Positions 1-10,000 of a DNA stretch of 64,000 bases are shown one piece after another. Below the pieces are notes generated by a model. The model worked only from the letters and a program-made list of their open reading frames with translations. It made no database searches and had not been told where the DNA came from. The stretch spans positions 1 through 64,000 of the forward strand of contig JBEKYD010000001.1 of the NCBI GenBank assembly GCA_049511335.1, written 5' to 3'. Every line of letters starts with the position of its first letter. Positions within the stretch are counted from its first letter, which is position 1. Position numbers and translations under genes: made by a program. The DNA is from JBEKYD01 sp049511335 (lineage in GTDB: Bacteria; Acidobacteriota; Terriglobia; Bryobacterales; Bryobacteraceae).

Positions 1-342
1 CCAACGCCGATTTTAGGCGGTTGCGGCGCCGTTTACAGCGATCCATCACCATAGCGGCCTCCGCGGCTGCCGCAGAAATCCACGCTGCGGCGCGCGAAAG
101 GTGGCCGAACGGCGAAACAGACACTTCTCGGTTCATCCCAGGCTGCCGGGGGCGGCAGGCGAGCCAAGCCGGGGAGGAAACTAGACCCGAACCGCCCGAA
201 TTCCACACAGGGGACATGCGGCTCCGTCCCGGAATGTGGATTTTCATCGGTGTCGCTTCAGACTGTCGCTTCAGACTGTCGCTTCAGACTGTCCCCACCT
301 TCTGGCCAATCGGTCCCTAGGTTGAACAATCTGCCACAATCC
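1..342. other. intergenic, no gene recognised
   Basis: I see no convincing gene here. Both strands have short open frames, but none has a recognisable motif or good start. Positions about 201-240 hold an imperfect inverted repeat (TCCACA...GGGAC against GTCCC...TGTGGA), just before a triple 13-bp tandem repeat. The region lies downstream of the minus-strand hydrolase gene, so it may be terminator or repeat DNA. Nothing here shows what lies to the left. Confidence 0.5.
252..290. repeat. 13-bp tandem repeat, three copies
   Basis: The unit GTCGCTTCAGACT occurs three times head to tail with no mismatch (252-264, 265-277, 278-290) and a fourth copy begins (GTC) before diverging. It lies about 50 bases beyond the stop of the minus-strand hydrolase. 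No function is evident. Confidence 0.9.
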
Positions 343-2013
343 CTACATCACCATCAGCACCAGTTTGGACGGGTGCAGCTTGTCGTGATAGACACTCTCG
401 GTGGCCTTGACGGGGCGGGTTTCGGTGGCGATTGCCGTTCCCGTGTTGGGATTGCGGTCGAAGCGGGGGAAGTTGCTGCTGGAGATTTCGAGCCGGATGC
501 GATGTCCCTTCTCGAAGACATTGCCGGTTACGCCGGCATCGACGGTGATGCGATAGACCTGGCCCGGGACGGCCAACGCGGCGTGATCGAGCGAGTTGCG
601 GTAACGCAGGCGGAGAATGCCGTCGGTCAAGTTGCGGGCCGTGCCGTCGGGGAAGACATCGACGAGTTTCGCGGTGAAATCGGTATCGCGCGCGGTGGTG
701 GAGACATATAGGTTGACGGTGACCGGGCCGATGACTTCCAGGTCGCGGGTAAGGGGCGGGGTGGAATAGGTGAGCACGTCCTTGCGCTGTTCGAGGGAGC
801 GCTGGTCCATGGGTCCCCAGGGGAAGACGCGGGGATTGCAGCAGACGGCGCCGCCGCGGGTGGGGACGGGATTGGCGGGGTCGTAGACGTAGCGGTCGGT
901 GGCGGAGCGGCGCGCGGGTTGGTCGCCAAGGGCGGCGCCGTCTTCGAGGTAGAACTCTGCGGGCCGCGCTTGTTCGGGAGGCCAATCCTGGAATTCGCGC
1001 CACTGGTTGGAGCCCATGACGAAGATGCGCGCCGGAGGCTCGGAGAGCAGGGGCGAATCCTTGCCCAGCAACCACTGGTCGAACCAGGCGATCTGCAGCG
1101 AACGGATGGGAAGCCGCGAGCCGGGTCCGAAATCGATACCGGGAAACCGAATCGACATGTTGTGCGGCCAGGGGCCGATCACGATGCGGTTGAGGCCGGA
1201 CGTCTTGCGCAGCGCGGCGTAGGCGTCCAGATCGCCTTCGGCGAAATTGTCGTACCAGCCGCCGACGGAGAAAACCGGGATCCGCACCTTGGCCAATTGT
1301 TCGCGGACGCTGACGCCCTTCCAGAAAGGATCGAAGGCGGGATGGGCCACGGCGGCCTGGAACATGTCGATGGTGCGTCCGGTGGCGGCGACGTCGGCGG
1401 TGCGGATGGGAAGGTGGAGGACGTAGCTGGAAAAATCGGGATGGTAGCCGAACATACGCATGTTTTCGGACATCCATTCCAGGCGGTGGCCGAGCTTCAT
1501 GGCGCCGCCGGGGGAATAGAAGCGGTCGCGGTAGTCGTCGTCGCCGGCGACCACGGGGAAGATGGCTTTGAGATGGGGATTGCCGGTGAGGGCGGCTTTC
1601 CACTGCGCGATGCCCAGGTAGGAGCCGCCAGTCATGCCGATTCTGCCGGTGGACCAGCTCTGCCGGGCGATCCAATTCAGGGTGTCGTCGCCGTCCGGCC
1701 CTTCCTGCTCGAGCGGGCGGAATTCCCCTTCGGATTCGTAACGGCCGCGCACGTCCTCGACCACTACGGCGAAACCGTGATCCACCAGCGCCTGGTAATT
1801 CGGCGCCAGATCTTCGCCCTTGCCGTAGGGCGTGCGGATGAGGATGGCGGCAACGCGGGCGTGTTCGGAAGGCAGAAAAACGTTGGCGTAGAGACGCACG
1901 CCGTCGCGCATGGGAATGGGGACGTGCAGGTCTTTGAAGACCGGCTTCTGCGGCGCAGCCGTAGCCGCGGCACATAGAGCGATCAGCCAGAACACTCGGC
2001 CAGCAAGTTCCAA
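343..2013 (-). CDS. secreted CocE/NonD-family alpha/beta hydrolase
   Basis: This is a 556-residue hydrolase of the CocE/NonD (X-Pro dipeptidyl-peptidase-like) family, which cleaves acyl or peptide bonds. Residues 1-20 are a hydrophobic signal peptide ending TAA, so it should be exported. The nucleophile elbow is GGSYLG with Ser131. An Asp in GGWYDNF and a His in GPWPHN fit the rest of the triad, and the C-terminal third fits the family's jelly-roll domain. The start is TTG, chosen because GGGAG lies seven bases upstream and the signal peptide follows at once. It overlaps the end of the glycosyltransferase gene by 31 bases and is the last gene of that operon. The substrate cannot be read from sequence; an esterase or amidase role is as likely as a peptidase. 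Confidence 0.88.
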   Translation of the reverse strand: MELAGRVFWLIALCAAATAAPQKPVFKDLHVPIPMRDGVRLYANVFLPSEHARVAAILIRTPYGKGEDLAPNYQALVDHGFAVVVEDVRGRYESEGEFRPLEQEGPDGDDTLNWIARQSWSTGRIGMTGGSYLGIAQWKAALTGNPHLKAIFPVVAGDDDYRDRFYSPGGAMKLGHRLEWMSENMRMFGYHPDFSSYVLHLPIRTADVAATGRTIDMFQAAVAHPAFDPFWKGVSVREQLAKVRIPVFSVGGWYDNFAEGDLDAYAALRKTSGLNRIVIGPWPHNMSIRFPGIDFGPGSRLPIRSLQIAWFDQWLLGKDSPLLSEPPARIFVMGSNQWREFQDWPPEQARPAEFYLEDGAALGDQPARRSATDRYVYDPANPVPTRGGAVCCNPRVFPWGPMDQRSLEQRKDVLTYSTPPLTRDLEVIGPVTVNLYVSTTARDTDFTAKLVDVFPDGTARNLTDGILRLRYRNSLDHAALAVPGQVYRITVDAGVTGNVFEKGHRIRLEISSSNFPRFDRNPNTGTAIATETRPVKATESVYHDKLHPSKLVLMVM

Positions 2014-3095
2014 TACGCTTCTCCCACCCGTTCGATGCCGTGAGCGGCGGCGATCGCGGCAGCCGCCCGATCACCCAGCGACGCGGCCACCATAGGAAAC
2101 GATCTTAGCAAAATCAGGTGGTGGTATAGGGAATCGGCTTCCGCCGGGCCGGCGGGAATGCGGATGGCGGCGTCTTCGGGCAGGCGGGCGTTTTCGTCGC
2201 CGCCGGTGACCAGAACGGGCTTGCCGAGGCCCATCAGTCGGATGGAAATGCCGGAAGTTTCGCCGGCACTGGGATAGCGGAGATTGATGCAGGCATCGAC
2301 GGCGCGCGCCGCCAGCCAGAATTCGCGTTCCTCGAGATAGGGCAGCCGCAGTACGCCGGGCGCGGCCAGCAGTGGGCGGGCGGCACGTTCCAGGTCGCTC
2401 GAAGCAAATTGACCGGCTATCAGCAGAGCCGTTTGGGGAAGCTCGCAGTGGACGCGGGCGAACGCGCCGAGCACCTGGAGGAGCCGCTTCGATTCGCGCA
2501 GGTACCCGAACACGCCGAACAGAAAGGCAGAGCTAACTCCCAGTTTGTGGCGCCAGCGGAGGGCTTCGGCAGCCGCCGGAAGCCGGGGAGGCGCAAACAG
2601 GTGCGGGATCTCGACCACGCGGGCGCCGGGAACGTGGCGAAGCGCCAGCGCGCCGGCGGCGGAATTGTGCACCACCACGGCCAGCGAGCGTTCCACCACG
2701 CGCTTGAGCATGGGGTAATCGAAATAGCGCGGGTCGGAACCGGAAACACCGCGCGCGCGCCATAATTCGCGCGCCAGGGGGCGGTGCCAGGCGCCATAGT
2801 TGTACACGAACTCGTCGGCGTAGGCCTCTTCGCCGAGTTGGCCCAGAAGAAAATGGTGCAACACGGCGTCATGCAAGACGATGACGCCGGGCCGCGCGAG
2901 CGCGCGGCGGTAAATCGCGGCGTGGAGGCGGTTATTGCCGAGATGATACAGCTCCACATCGGACCGCTTCGGAGCGCCCTTATTACCGAGAATGGCGACC
3001 GAGCCGCGGCGGCGCAATTCGCCGGCCAGGGCGGCGCAGTAATCGGCCACGCCGCTGCGGGCCGGCGGCAAAGGGCCATGGAAGCCGACGGTCAC
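1983..3095 (-). CDS. GT4-like glycosyltransferase
   Basis: This is a 370-residue glycosyltransferase of the GT-B fold. The N-terminus (VTVGFHGPLPPARSGVADY) is typical of GT4 enzymes, with a glycine-rich loop after the first strand. The second Rossmann half begins near FGVFGYLRESKRL. The donor-binding segment YPSAGETSGISIRLMGLGKP supplies the conserved Glu. The start is GTG inside GTGA, overlapping the stop of the upstream yggS-like gene by 4 bases, which implies translational coupling; a longer upstream reading would lie inside that gene. Cytoplasmic, transferring a nucleotide-activated sugar to an unknown acceptor. Its company with a YggS protein gives no substrate clue. Confidence 0.85.
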   Translation of the reverse strand: MTVGFHGPLPPARSGVADYCAALAGELRRRGSVAILGNKGAPKRSDVELYHLGNNRLHAAIYRRALARPGVIVLHDAVLHHFLLGQLGEEAYADEFVYNYGAWHRPLARELWRARGVSGSDPRYFDYPMLKRVVERSLAVVVHNSAAGALALRHVPGARVVEIPHLFAPPRLPAAAEALRWRHKLGVSSAFLFGVFGYLRESKRLLQVLGAFARVHCELPQTALLIAGQFASSDLERAARPLLAAPGVLRLPYLEEREFWLAARAVDACINLRYPSAGETSGISIRLMGLGKPVLVTGGDENARLPEDAAIRIPAGPAEADSLYHHLILLRSFPMVAASLGDRAAAAIAAAHGIERVGEAYWNLLAECSG

Positions 3096-3781
3096 GGTTT
3101 TTTTCGCTTGCCGAACAAGGCGGTTCCCACCCGGATGGAGGTCGAGCCCTCTTCGATGGCGGCTTCGAAGTCGTGCGACATTCCCATGGAGAGGCCCATG
3201 GACGAGCCGGTCAGAGCGTGGCGTTCGGCGAGCTCGCGCAGGCGGCGGAAATACGGGCGCGCGGCCTCCGGATCGTCCGACCAGGGCGGCATGGTCATTA
3301 GTCCGGTGAGCCGAAGCTGAGAGCATTCGCGGACGGCGGCGATGAGCTCGGCCAACCGGTCCGGACTGGCGCCGCTTTTGGCGTCTTCTTCGGCGAGCTT
3401 CACTTCCAGCATGACGTCGAGCGCGCGGCCGGCGGCATTGAGACGCCGGGCCAGCTTGGGACTGTCGACGGTCTCAATGACCTGAAACAATTCGGCCGCT
3501 TTTGCAGATTTGTTCGATTGCAGGTGACCGATGAGGTGAAAGCGGGCGTCCGAGAGATCGGCTACGAGCGGGGCTTTGGTCTCGAACTCCTGCACATAGT
3601 TTTCGCCAAACTGACGCAAGCCGAGGGCATAGGCGCGGCGAATGATTTCGGCGGGAAATACTTTGGTGACAGCCAGCAGCCCGATCGATTGGGGATCGCG
3701 CCGCGCCCGTTCGGCCGCCCAGGCAATGCGTTCCCGGACCTGCTGGAGGTTGGCGGCCAGAGTATCGGGCGAAGGTTGCAC
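3092..3781 (-). CDS. YggS/PROSC-family PLP homeostasis protein
   Basis: This 229-residue protein is a full-length YggS/YlmE/PROSC family member, a single-domain TIM barrel that binds pyridoxal phosphate and helps balance B6 vitamers rather than catalysing a known reaction. The PLP lysine is Lys40 in LLAVTKVFP. Other hallmarks are GENYVQE, FHLIGHLQSNK, LTGLMTMPP, SMGMSHDFEAAI and IRVGTALFG near the end. The start is GTG, and no strong ribosome site precedes it. It is the first gene of a three-gene run with 4-base and 31-base overlaps. Confidence 0.93.
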   Translation of the reverse strand: MQPSPDTLAANLQQVRERIAWAAERARRDPQSIGLLAVTKVFPAEIIRRAYALGLRQFGENYVQEFETKAPLVADLSDARFHLIGHLQSNKSAKAAELFQVIETVDSPKLARRLNAAGRALDVMLEVKLAEEDAKSGASPDRLAELIAAVRECSQLRLTGLMTMPPWSDDPEAARPYFRRLRELAERHALTGSSMGLSMGMSHDFEAAIEEGSTSIRVGTALFGKRKKP

Positions 3782-3803
3782 GGCTTCAGTATGGCACGGA
3801 GAA

Positions 3804-3858
3804 GTGGGATAGACCGGCCAGCCGCTCGACAGACGACGAAGATGATCGTCTGTCCCAC
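3804..3858. repeat. nested inverted repeat upstream of yggS-like gene
   Basis: A perfect 8-bp stem (ACAGACGA 3829-3836, TCGTCTGT 3846-3853) encloses a 9-base loop. An outer pair, GTGGGATAGAC (3804-3814) and GTCTGTCCCAC (3848-3858), extends it with one mismatch. It sits between two divergently read genes and has no T-run, so it resembles a dispersed palindromic element more than a terminator. Confidence 0.6.
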
Positions 3859-3994
3859 CTGCGTTGCGCTACATCCGCAATCCAAGCTATGAGAAATAGT
3901 ACTGCACGGTGCGTATTGGTACCTTTGCCGATAATTTGACCCGCCTTATCTAGTACCATACCGTCCAGATCGGTGAAACCACCCAGCCCAGCCC

Positions 3995-4093
3995 ATGATA
4001 AGATTTATCACCTCCAGCTTCACGTGTCTCTCGGGGGGAGAGCGCAAGGTTTGCTGGCGGTGTCGACCTACCAGGTCAGGAGGAGGGGGCGGG
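3995..4093 (+). promoter_or_regulatory. leader and strong ribosome site of the giant surface protein
   Basis: The bases before the ATG at 4094 hold two possible hairpins: CTCTC-GGGGG-GAGAG near 4029-4043 and GACCT-ACC-AGGTC near 4064-4077. The second abuts the strong purine-rich ribosome site AGGAGGAGG. The second hairpin could control access to the ribosome site. It does not match a riboswitch class I can identify. Confidence 0.35.
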
Positions 4094-7000
4094 ATGCTCG
4101 GTCACAAAATCAGCGTGTCTTCAGTTGGAATTGGGGTTTGCTTCGCGCTTGGCGCTTTCACGGGCGTGGCGAACGCCGGGGCGTCGTGCACCAACCCCGT
4201 GTCAGGCACGGTCACTTGCACGGGCGGCGGGGGCTCGCACGTCACCGACACGAATAACGGCACTGTCTACAGTAATTGGCCTACCGTGGCGGCGCAGACC
4301 GGCTTTGGGACAACCATCGACGTGACGGGAGGGGGCACGGCCGTCAAAACCGTCACCATCACCCTGCACGGATACACATCCCTAGCCACTCCCACCAGCC
4401 AGACCGAAAGCTATTTCGGCTCGGCTGAAATGGGTCTCATGCTGGTTTCTCCGAGCGGCCGGAACATGGAAATTCTGCGCTGTGTCGGCGACGGGAATAC
4501 CGGGGAAAACAACATAACCGTGACGCTCGAGGACGGCGCCACCGCGGCTCCGAACTGCCAGACCGCCATGACAGCGTGGACTTCCGGAACTTACGCGCCG
4601 GGTTCTTATCCGACCGATGAGATCGAACCGAACTATACCCAGGCCGGCGCTCCGGCTCTGCTGCACTCCGCGGCGACCAACGGAACCTCGACATTGAACT
4701 CCGTCAACGGCGTATTCACGGGCGACGCGATCAACGGCAACTGGAAGCTGTATCTCGTCAGCGACGCCTTTTTTGAGACGGACGTCCAATTCAGCTCGTG
4801 GGACATCAGCATCACGTACACCTCGGCGTCCATGCCCAGCACCACCACGCTTACGCCCAGCACCACCACCGCGTTTACGAGCGGCGGCAACAGCAGCGTT
4901 ACGCTGACGGCGACGGTCACCAGCGGCGCCACCGGCACGGTCACGTTCCAGGAAGGCGCGACCAATCTGACCTGCAGTCAGGGCAATCCGGTCACGCTCA
5001 GCGGCGGCACGGCCCAATGCACGACCACGTTTTCCACCGAGGGCTACCAGTCGCTGTCGGCCACCTATTCCGGCGACAACACGTACGTGGGGAGTTCCGG
5101 CACCGCCGGCGTTTTCACTTATAACCACGCGACCAGCACCGGCACGACCTACTGCAACGCAGGCACAATTTCCTCACCCGGATCGGTGGATGTGGCGCCG
5201 TATCCCTCGGTGATTTACGTCGGCGACGGGGTGAACACCAACCTTGCGGGCGATTCGGTGAGCACCGTGTCGCTCAAGCTGAGTAACTTCTCGAGTGACG
5301 ACCCCGATGGCCTGCACATGCTGCTGGTGTCTCCGGACGGAACGCACACGCTCGAATTCTGGGGCGACGCGGGAGGCGGCTTTTCGAGCTCAGGCACCTA
5401 TACGCTGCAGGACGGCAGCTCGTTGATTCCTCAGGCTGGGTCGGGCGGGCTCCCCTCGGGGACCTACGGGCCGACCGCCGAATACAACTTCCTCACATTC
5501 ACTTTAGGAGTCCCCTTCCCAGCCCCGGCGCCGCAGCCTCCGGCGAGTTTCTCGCTGGCCGCGCCGGCCGGCTCCGCGACCTTTGAATCGTCGTTTGTAG
5601 GCGCGACGGCCAATGGGGCCTGGTTGCTCTATGTCAGCAACGAGGGCTACGTCCCCCCGCCCAATGTGCCAACGCCCACAGACACTACGGCGAGCATGAA
5701 ATGGTGCATCGATATCACGCCCGGAACCGGACACGCAACCACGGTCACCGTCCAGGCCAATCCGACACAGGCCACCAAAGGCGCGTCCGTGACGTTCACG
5801 GCCACGGTGACCAGCAATCCCGCGGTCGGCAACACCGGACAGGTCACGTTCACCGAGAACGGGGCGCCGCTGAACGGGGCGCCGAACGGCGGCGTGGCCA
5901 ACGTCTCGAACGGCGTGGCTACCATTTCCACCACCTCTCTGCCGGAAGGGGACCACACCGTCACGGCTCTCTACCACGACAGCACGGGCACGTATAACGA
6001 CAACTTCGGAACGGTCACGATGCGAGTCGACGCCGCCACTTCGACGCCGACGCCGAGCGGAAGCACCTGGAGCTACTGCAACGCCGCCGGCATCACCATT
6101 CCGGCCGGCACGGTTTTCACCAACGATATCGGCCCGGCGGCGCCGAACCCGTCGAATATTTTTGTCACCAACCTACCGGGCACCATCGGCACGGCCACAT
6201 TGACCATGGTTGGTTTTCACGTTCAAATTCCGGGCGATCTGGAGTCCCTGCTGGTCGGACCCAACGGCTCTTCGGCGCCCGCCGCGAGGCAGACGCTCGA
6301 CTTCTTCTCACCCAACGATGGCAATAACCTCGCAGCCTTCACTGCGCAAACCGTGACGTTCGCGGATATCTATTCACCGATACCGGCAAATGCCAACTAT
6401 GGCACCACCGTCGGTACACAGGTAGGGCCTACCAGCAACGGCGCAACCTCGTACACCGCGAGCCAGTTCTACACGCTGCCCTCGACCCATCAATATGCGA
6501 CCACCCAGGGGCACTTCACGCTCGACACCGGCACGTACGAAGCAGGCACTGGCGGCGGTGTTTACACTGGTACGGAACCCAACGGCACCTGGAGTCTGTA
6601 CTTCGATCAGACTACCCACGAAACCGGCGACGGCGCCAGCTCGTGGTGCATGAACTTCATCGAGAATCCGGTCACCGTGACGGTCACGGAGGGCCATAGC
6701 GGCACCGGCACGAGCGGCGATTTCGTGGTGGGCGAGACGGGGGCGCAGATCACCACTGTCGTCACCAACAATGGCACCGGGTCCACGGGAGACCCCGACG
6801 GCAATCACCCGCTAAAGCTGACCGATAACCTGAACACGGCCTTCACCTACACTGGCTTCTCTGGAACCGATTGGTCTTGCTCGGCCAACCTGCAGGTAGT
6901 GACTTGCGTCAACCACGACGCGATTGCGCAAGGCAGCAGCTATCCGACGTTGACGATCACCGTCAACGTGGCCGCCAATGCCTCGACGCCGATCGGTAAC

Positions 7001-10000
7001 ACGGCCGACGTGAGCGGCGGTGGCGTGACCAACAACAGCGGGTCCGACTCGATAACCGTGGATCAGCCTCCGATTCTGGCCATCTCGAAGAGCCACTTGG
7101 GCACGTTTACGCAGGGGCAGACGGCGACCTGGACGCTCCAGGTGACCAACAACGGCACTACGTCGGCAGCCGCCACCAACGGGACCATGGTGACGGTGTA
7201 CGATCCCTTGCCGGGCAGCTACACGCTGGCGTCCGGTACGGGCACCAACTGGAGCTGCGGCGGCACCAATCCGGTCACTTGCACGACCAGCCAAGTGGTT
7301 GCGGGCGCGGGAGGGACGTTCTCTGCCCTGACGCTGAACGTGAACGTGCCCACCACTTCGGCGGTTTCGGTGAGTAACACGGCCTATGTATACGGCGGCG
7401 GCGACCTGACCCACTATAGCCAGGGGACGGCTGCGTCAGGGTCGGACAGCAACGTGCCCGTGGTCCAGGTGGCGACATCGAACACGGCCAACGCGGGTAC
7501 CACGCCGCAATCGGCGGTGGTCAACCAGCAGTTCACCAACGCGCTGGCGGTGACGGTCAAAGACGCCAATGGCGTGGCGGTGCCGAACCAGCAGGTGACG
7601 TTCACGCCGCCCTCGTCCGGCGCTTCCGGCCTCTTCACGGCGGTGATCAGTTCCACGCTGACGTGCACGACAACGAGTTGCGTGGCCACCACCAACAGTT
7701 TGGGCGTGGCGACGGCGAGCGCTTTCACGGCTAACACCACGGCCGGCAGTTATACGGTCAAAGCTCTTATCAACGGCCTGGAAGCGGATTTTTCGCTGAC
7801 TAACAATCCGGGTTCGCCGGCCACCATCACCATCACCAACAACAGCAACAGCCAGGCGGTGACGGTGGCGACGGCCTTCCAGCCGCTGCAAGTCAACGTG
7901 ACCGACAGCAACGGCAATCACGTGCTGGCCGGGGTGAGCGTGACCTTCACCGCGCCCAGTACCGGAGCGAGCGGCAAGTTCTCCACCAGCAACACCCAGT
8001 CGTTCAACACCGATGGCTCGGGCAACATTTCCGCGCCGTTCACCGCCAACACCGTCGCGGGCGGGCCGTACTCGGTCACGCTGGCGTGCACCGGGGTCAG
8101 CTCGCCGCCGAGCTTCTCGCTGACCAACAATCCGGGTCCGCCCTCGCAAATCGTAATTAACAGCGGCAACAACCAGGCCGTAACGGTGGGATCGGCTTTC
8201 GCGGCGCTGCAGATCACCGTGGAAGATAGCTACGGCAACCCGGTGGGCGCCGGGACCGGCGTAACCTTCACGGCGCCGTCATCGGGAGCCAGCGGGACCT
8301 TCACCGCCAGCTACACGACAACGCTGCAGACGATGGCCAACGGCACCATCTCCGCGTCTTTTACTTCCAATCACATCGCCGGGGCGTACAGCGTCACCCT
8401 AGCCTCGACAGGCATTACCTCGCCGCCCAGCTTTTCGTTGACCGACAATCCCGGCCCGCCCTCGCAAATCGCCATCGCCGGCGGCAACAGCCAGGCGGTA
8501 GCGGTGGGTACTGCCTTCGCGCCGCTGCAGATCACCGTCGAAGACAGCTATGGCAACCCGGTAGGGGCCGGGACCGGCGTGACCTTCACCGCGCCCGGTT
8601 CGGGGGCCAGCGGGATCTTCACCGCCAGCAACAGCTACGCGGCCACGCTGCAGACGGCAGCCAACGGCACCATCTCCGCCGCCTTCACGGCCAACCACAC
8701 CCCTGGGTCGTACAGCGTCCTGCTATCTTCGACGGGCATTACCTCGCCGCCGAGCTTTTCGTTGACCGACAATCCGGGTCCGCCCTCGCAAATCGTAATT
8801 AACAGCGGTAACAGCCAGGCCGTAACGGTGGGATTGGCCTTCCAGCCGCTCCAGATCACCGTGGAAGATAGCTACGGCAACCCGGTGGGCGCCGGGACCG
8901 GCGTAACCTTCACGGCGCCGTCATCGGGAGCCAGCGGGAACTTCATCGCCAGCAACAACACGACGACCCTGCCGACGCTGGCCAATGGCATCATCTCCGC
9001 GTCTTTTACGTCCAATCACATCGCCGGGGCGTACAGCGTGACCCTGGCCTCGACGGGCATCACCTCGCCGCCCAGCTTTTCGCTGACCAACAATCCGGGT
9101 CCGCCCGCGCAAATCGCCATCACCGGCGGCAACAGCCAGGCGGTAGCGGTGGGTACTGCCTTCGCGCCGCTGCAGATCACCGTGGAAGACAGCTACGGCA
9201 ACCCGGTGGGGGCCGGGACCGGCGTGACTTTCACGGCGCCCGGTTCGGGGGCCAGCGGAATCTTCACCGCCAGCAACAGCTACGCGTCTACGCTACAGAC
9301 CGCGGCCAACGGCACCGTCTCCGCCGCCTTCACGGCCAACCACATCCCTGGATCGTACAGTGTCACCCTGTCCTCGACGGGCATTACCTCGCCTCCCAGC
9401 TTCTCGCTGACCAACAATCCGGGTCCGCCCTCGCAAATCGTAATTAACAGCGGCAACAACCAGGCCGTGACGGTGGGATCGGCCTTCCAGCCGCTGCAGA
9501 TCACCATCGAAGACAGCTACGGCAACCCGGTGGGCGCCGGGACCGGCGTAACCTTCACGGCGCCGTCATCGGGAGCCAGCGGGACCTTCACCGCCAGCTA
9601 CACGACAACGCTGCAGACGACGGCCAACGGCACCATCTCCGCGTCATTTACTTCCAATCACATCGCCGGGGCGTACAGCGTCACCCTAGCCTCGACGGGC
9701 ATCAACTCGCCGCCCAGCTTTTCGCTGACCGACAATCCCGGCCCGCCCTCGCAAATCGCGATCGCCGGCGGCAACAGCCAGGCCGTAGCGGTGGGTACTG
9801 CCTTCGCGCCGCTGCAGATCACCGTGGAAGACAGCTACGGGAACCCGGTAGGGGCCGGGACCGGCGTGACCTTCACCGCGCCGGCATCGGGGGCCAGCGG
9901 GACCTTCACCTCCAGCGGCACCAATTCGGCCACGCTGCAGACGGCAGCCAACGGCGCCATCTCCGCCGCCTTCACGGCCAACCACATCCCTGGGTCGTAC

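Noticed and set aside
4020..4093. Words similar to bacterial SRP RNA (GGTGTCGACC, TACCAGGTCAGG) and to a c-di-GMP riboswitch
   Set aside because: The essential SRP loop (GGAA tetraloop and AGCAGCC) is absent, and the GEMM core (ACGCAAAGCC) does not match. I kept only the hairpin by the ribosome site.
3995..4093. In-frame upstream ATG for the giant surface protein
   Set aside because: It would put 33 Cys/Arg-rich residues before a good signal peptide, and it has no ribosome site like the AGGAGGAGG at 4094.
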